64,000 nt of DNA from Dryococelus australis. Lineage: Eukaryota > Arthropoda > Insecta > Phasmatodea > Phasmatidae. Each line of letters starts with the position of its first letter. Positions within the stretch are counted from its first letter, which is position 1. Positions 59,960-64,000 of this stretch are shown here, one piece after another. The stretch is taken from contig CM057009.1 in NCBI GenBank assembly GCA_029891345.1, positions 234,413,178 through 234,477,177 on the forward strand. The letters are read 5' to 3'. The position numbers and the translations under genes were made by a program. The notes beneath the pieces were generated by a model. The model searched no databases. It was given only the letters and a program-made list of their open reading frames with translations, and was not told where the DNA came from.

Positions 59960-62860
59960 TTTTCAACATTTATTTACACTATGTACTAAACTGAGGACGA
60001 AATTACTGTGTGGGAAGGGGACACTCTTGATTACTCCCTGGCGAGTCTAATACTTGCCACATGACTATCCCCATCTTTGCCTGGATGAAGTGCGTCAATG
60101 CGACCAAGCTGCCACTGAAGAGAAGGAAGGTGGTTTTCTTGTACCAACAACTGGTCTCCTACATTTACTCTAGACCCCTACTGAAACCATTTACTTTGTT
60201 GTTTAAGGATGTGTAAATATTCCTTTGACCATCGTTATCAGAAATGCTGTATAGATTGTTGTAGCAGCTGCCACCTGTTGAGGCACTTTGTAGGTAATTC
60301 CTTTAAGTCAGCAGCTGGTGGAGCTACCAATGCACAGTCAATGAGAAAATGTCCTCAAGTCAAGGCACTCGGGTCATTGGGATCTGCGGAGAGACTACAT
60401 AATGGTCTTGAATTCAACACTGCCAGTACTTGAGCTTTTGCTCATTTGATACCGGCCTCCCAAAGCCCACCAAAATGAGGGGCTGACGGTGGTTAAGTGC
60501 CACTGGATACAGTTTTCTGCCAGACTACTTGCTAATTGGGATGGGATTTATCTATCAAGTATGATCCCAGTTCAGTAATGTGCTTCTGAGAACCAGCAAA
60601 GTTAGTGCCATTATCACTATAAACATCTGTACATAATCCTCTATAAGAAGTGAAACAATAAAAGGCATTCAGGAATGTGATTCAGTGAAGAGACGACCTC
60701 CAAATGTACAGCCTTTGTAACAAAACATACAATCAAACACAGGTATGTCCTCAATACACGTGCATTCCAAATATGAGATTGTTTGATATGAAATAGAACT
60801 CCATAATCCACTCCCACAGTCTGGAAAGCCCTCGTGCTCTGAACCCTTTTGGTTGGCAAACTGCCCATTATAACTGGACAGGTAACTTCTTGAAGCGTAA
60901 GTACCTCACAAATTTTGAAATTCTTGATTGTATCGTGCCTTTGCCTGCCAAAATCCAATACCTGTGCCTGATGATAAAATACACAGTGCTAACACGTCCA
61001 TGCAGGGATGCGATATAATAGTAATCAATGAATAGATTAGTGAAGTGACGCTTCTTGGGTAACCGGATTGGATGTTTTTCACTGAATGACAACCTCGAGT
61101 TTTGGATTTGTCCACCAACTCTAATTAGGCCTTGAGGATAGAGGAAAGGGTTGAGGTTTCTGACCTGTGATGAGCATTCCTTTCCCTTCAGCAACTGGCC
61201 TATCTCCATCTTGAAAACATCTTGTTGCACTTGGTATACACAACATGTTTCTGCTGATTTGATTTATATTGATCTCAAGGGGCCACAGCAATGGTTTGAT
61301 TGATGCCTGACATTTGAAATGAAGCGCAGCACAAACACTAATAATAGTTGCCGCCGTGATGAGAAACAAAATATCTCTATCCACCCAGAGATGAAAATCG
61401 TGATCTGTACAGCTGAGGGCTGTTGCGCTTGAAAGTTTCAATTCTTCTTGATACTCTAGGGAACCAAAGTCTAAGCAACATCCTGGCCAGGCATCTTCTG
61501 ATTCAACAAGCCATGATGGATCGCCCCATCAAAGGTCATGACTGACAAGCTGACTTGACATCAAGCCTCTCAAGGCACAGTCTGCAGGGTTGTCATGTGA
61601 TGGTACATGTTGCCACTAAAGCACTACTTTGCTTTCCTGAATCTGAGATACGACATCTGTGATAAAGCTCTTGAGATGATACGGTTCAGAATGGATCCCT
61701 GCAATGACAGTTGTTGAATCACACTATGCTACCACTTTTTCAACAATTATCCTTTTTGACAAGACTGATATGATTAAGTTCATGAGTTTCACAAGCAAAT
61801 GAGTTCCCAGCAGTTCTAGGCAAGTGAGACATAGAGTTTTCAATGGTGTGATATGGGACTTGGCCACCAGTAAATGAACTTCAAGATTGGACAGATTTGC
61901 ATTCCGCAGGTATACAACTGCTGCATATCCTTGGGTTGATGCATCACAAAATCCAAGAATTTGGTACACTGCACCGTTAACTTATATCACTAGACGAAGA
62001 ATAGCAACTTTGTGTAAACTATTAAATTGTGCAATGAATGTGAAACACTTATCTTTGATCTCACATGGTGGAGGAGGTTCATCCCAATCAATTCCAAGAA
62101 TCCAAAGATTTTGCAAAAAAATTTTAGCCTTGAAGGCAACTGGGCCAATCCAACCTAATAGGTCATACATATTAGCTATATCAAAGAACATACAGGATGA
62201 TTGCTGGACCTATTTCCTAAGCTCAGAATCACCGCTCTTGAGTAGTGCTATCAACTCTTCCGGAGTGAGAGAGCAGCTGTAACTGATGATGCACCTATAA
62301 TCACATCATCCACAAACACATCTTCCATTAGCACCCTTGCTGCATTGGGATAGTTAATTTGGTCATCTATAGCTAGTTGGTGATGGGCCCTCATTGCTAC
62401 GAATGGCACTGAAGATACAAAATATGTAACAGTATCACTCCTGATACTCTTGAATGGGTTGATCATAACACTCGCGCCACAAGATTACCTGGTATTATCT
62501 GATCATCTTGATGCATGCAAATCTGCCAATAAATTTTGCACATATCTGTCGCCATCCCAATGGGATGTATGCGGAATTGGGTGATCATTTCAATGACATC
62601 CTTTTGCATTTTGGTCCCTTGAAAAGAGCATCATTTAAAGACTGACATGTTGATGTTACTGCAAACGCGACAAATACCATACTCAATTTAGATGTAGAAC
62701 AGGTTTCTTTGCAGACACAGTGGTGAGGAACGTAGTACCGAGCCTGGTGCATATGAGCTTCACTCAGAAGATGCATGTGACCAAGAGAATCATATTCCTT
62801 CAGAAATTTAGAATACTCACGTTTTCAGTTATGGCTGAGGTGCCAGAGGATTTTCAGGAT
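59960..62860 (-). pseudogene. BEL/Pao pol remnant: RT, RNase H, integrase
   Basis: RT: 'ARYYVPHHCVCKETCSTSKL' and 'TCQSLNDALFKGP' (62776-62585), then 'INYPNAARVLMEDVFVDDVI' with the catalytic FVDD (62466-62251). Connection: 'DLLGWIGPVAFKAKIFLQNL' (62191-). RNase H: 'ILGFCDASTQGYAAVVYLRN' and 'LELLGTHLLVKLM' (61969-). Integrase N-terminal part: 'LIRVGGQIQNSRLSFSEKHP' (61230-). Core: 'RAFQTVGVDYG', 'TDVYSDNGTNFAGS' and 'PHFGGLWEAGIK', giving a complete D-D-E set near 60.8-60.45 kb. C-terminal domain: 'LQWQLGRIDALHPGKDG' near 60.1 kb. Many stops and frameshifts. Confidence 0.85.
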
Positions 62861-62866
62861 GAGTAA

Positions 62867-64000
62867 TCTTTTTTCAAATATTTATTACAAAAAATTGCAT
62901 AAAAATATTGCTTATAAAATTATAAAATCGTAAAAAAAAATTGTTAAAAATTATTTTAAAAAAGGTTCAAAAATTTATAAAAATTCCAGGAACCGGCCAC
63001 CAGACATCATGCTTTGTCATTCTGGTGGCCCGTCCACCATCTTTGACCCATATGATCTTTGAACTTGTCCGTGAACTTAGACCCCAAAAAATTCATGAAA
63101 AATCAAAATAAGACCACAAATTTATCAGTAACAAATATTTAAGAAATTTATTAGATAAGTGTCATAAAAATTATTTTAAAAATAATAAAAAAATCATTAA
63201 AAAATAACTTCAAAATTCTAGTCCCTGGCAGCCATTTTGCCTAACAATTTACCTTTTTCCCCATAAAACAGTCCTCCGTGTTTTTTTACTATCATTTGTT
63301 TTATAGTTTGCATCTCACCTTCGTGCGACAACCATATTAAATTTAAAATGTTTACATTACCTATGAATGACCAGGTGACAGCCATATTTGTTTGTGTGTT
63401 TAAAGTATAGGTTGCGCTAATTAGTCACCTTCGTTCCATGCCCTGTATATTGGATTCTATTCTAAATACATATGTAATATCGATTATGCCACCTGCTATC
63501 GGCCTGTACCGAATGGTGACATTGGCCATTCTTGCAAAGTACTTAAATTTATTAATTAATATTTTTATTCTTAAATGCAAGTATTTTTATTTTAAATATT
63601 TTTTATTTAAAATATTTCTTATGTATAAAGATGGGAGGTTTTTGAAATAAAACACAGCATACCTTTTTACATAAAAATTTTTGTTGCTCCTATGATGTAA
63701 ATTAAAAATATAATTTTTTTAATATTTCATATGTACTTTTTAAAAATAAATTTTTTTTAAATGGCCAAAAATGGTAATTTTAAGGTTTTTGTGTTAACAA
63801 AAAATATTTGTTGCTCAAGCTGTAGGTCGCAGAAAGCTGATGTAGGTATCATTAGACAGTTTACAAGCAGGGCTTTCATATCATATATAACAGCATATTT
63901 TTTAAGAAAAATGTTTTGTTAGATTATTTTGAAAAAATATATATATAAATACAAAAAATGCCATTTTTAATTTTTTTGAAAAAATTATATTTAAAACTGT
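62867..64000. other. AT-rich stretch without recognised gene
   Basis: Very AT-rich with long A and T runs. GC-richer words 'ccggccaccagacatcatgc' and 'ggtggcccgtccaccatct' lie near 62995-63045. No gene or element ends recognised. Confidence 0.45.

Larger units (their letters stand above)
59638..62866 (-). mobile_element. BEL/Pao retrotransposon, 5'-truncated
   Basis: From right to left on minus it runs RT, RNase H, integrase, C-terminal domain, 3' LTR. Gag, protease and the 5' LTR are absent: the coding similarity ends at about 62866, where unrelated AT-rich DNA begins. It abuts, and evidently interrupted, copy 2 of the long repeat. Confidence 0.85.

Noticed and set aside
1-64000. CRISPR arrays, operons or other prokaryotic systems
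   Set aside because: No regularly spaced repeats or bacterial gene organisation; all signals are eukaryotic.

Overview
The window is nuclear DNA from a large, repeat-rich arthropod genome, most likely an insect. The evidence is AT-rich sequence with no dense gene packing, many decayed transposons of classes common in insects (Gypsy and BEL/Pao LTR elements, a Jockey/CR1-like LINE, several hAT, Tc1/mariner and mariner-like DNA elements, tRNA-derived SINEs), long microsatellites, and one short exon-like ORF with eukaryotic splice signals. Nothing looks prokaryotic. Nearly every recognisable reading frame is a broken transposase or polyprotein; no intact element was found.

Layout. 0-11 kb: a foldback-like inverted repeat (about 146-668); then two truncated copies of one LTR-retrotransposon family facing each other (LTR plus gag at 1.6-5.2 kb on + and at 10.8-8.6 kb on -), with a minus-strand fragment between them that may come from a Polinton/Maverick-type element. 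12.7-22.8 kb: three minus-strand hAT-like transposase fossils; the middle one (15.6-20 kb) is split by a 5'-truncated LINE on +. 23-32 kb: a plus-strand Gypsy-like element whose gag, protease and RT pieces are separated by a 3.4-kb gag-only LTR element on -, a SINE, and a 2.1-kb DNA element that itself carries a 1.04-kb hAT copy with a perfect 8-bp target duplication.

32-47 kb: a SINE, a candidate host exon on - (32558-32754), a dead but nearly full-length Tc1 element (34065-35280), an unidentified coding remnant on - (36614-37731), then minisatellites, SINEs and a tRNA-like sequence at 39-42 kb, and long stretches without recognisable content. 46.6-52.3 kb: a mariner fragment, a 515-bp MITE of the same terminal-repeat family as the 2.1-kb element, and a mariner-like transposase fossil interrupted by a 1.19-kb hAT derivative.

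52.4-64 kb: two direct copies of a sequence of at least 2.2 kb, spaced 5.1 kb apart; the second stops exactly where a BEL/Pao element (minus strand, RT to 3' LTR, 59638 to about 62866) begins. The last 1.1 kb is AT-rich with no gene seen.

The genes do not form a pathway. What the window records is a history of insertions into insertions, with the order readable from which reading frames resume on the far side of each insertion. Boundaries given as 'about' are judged by eye. Family assignments rest on remembered protein patterns, not on a search.
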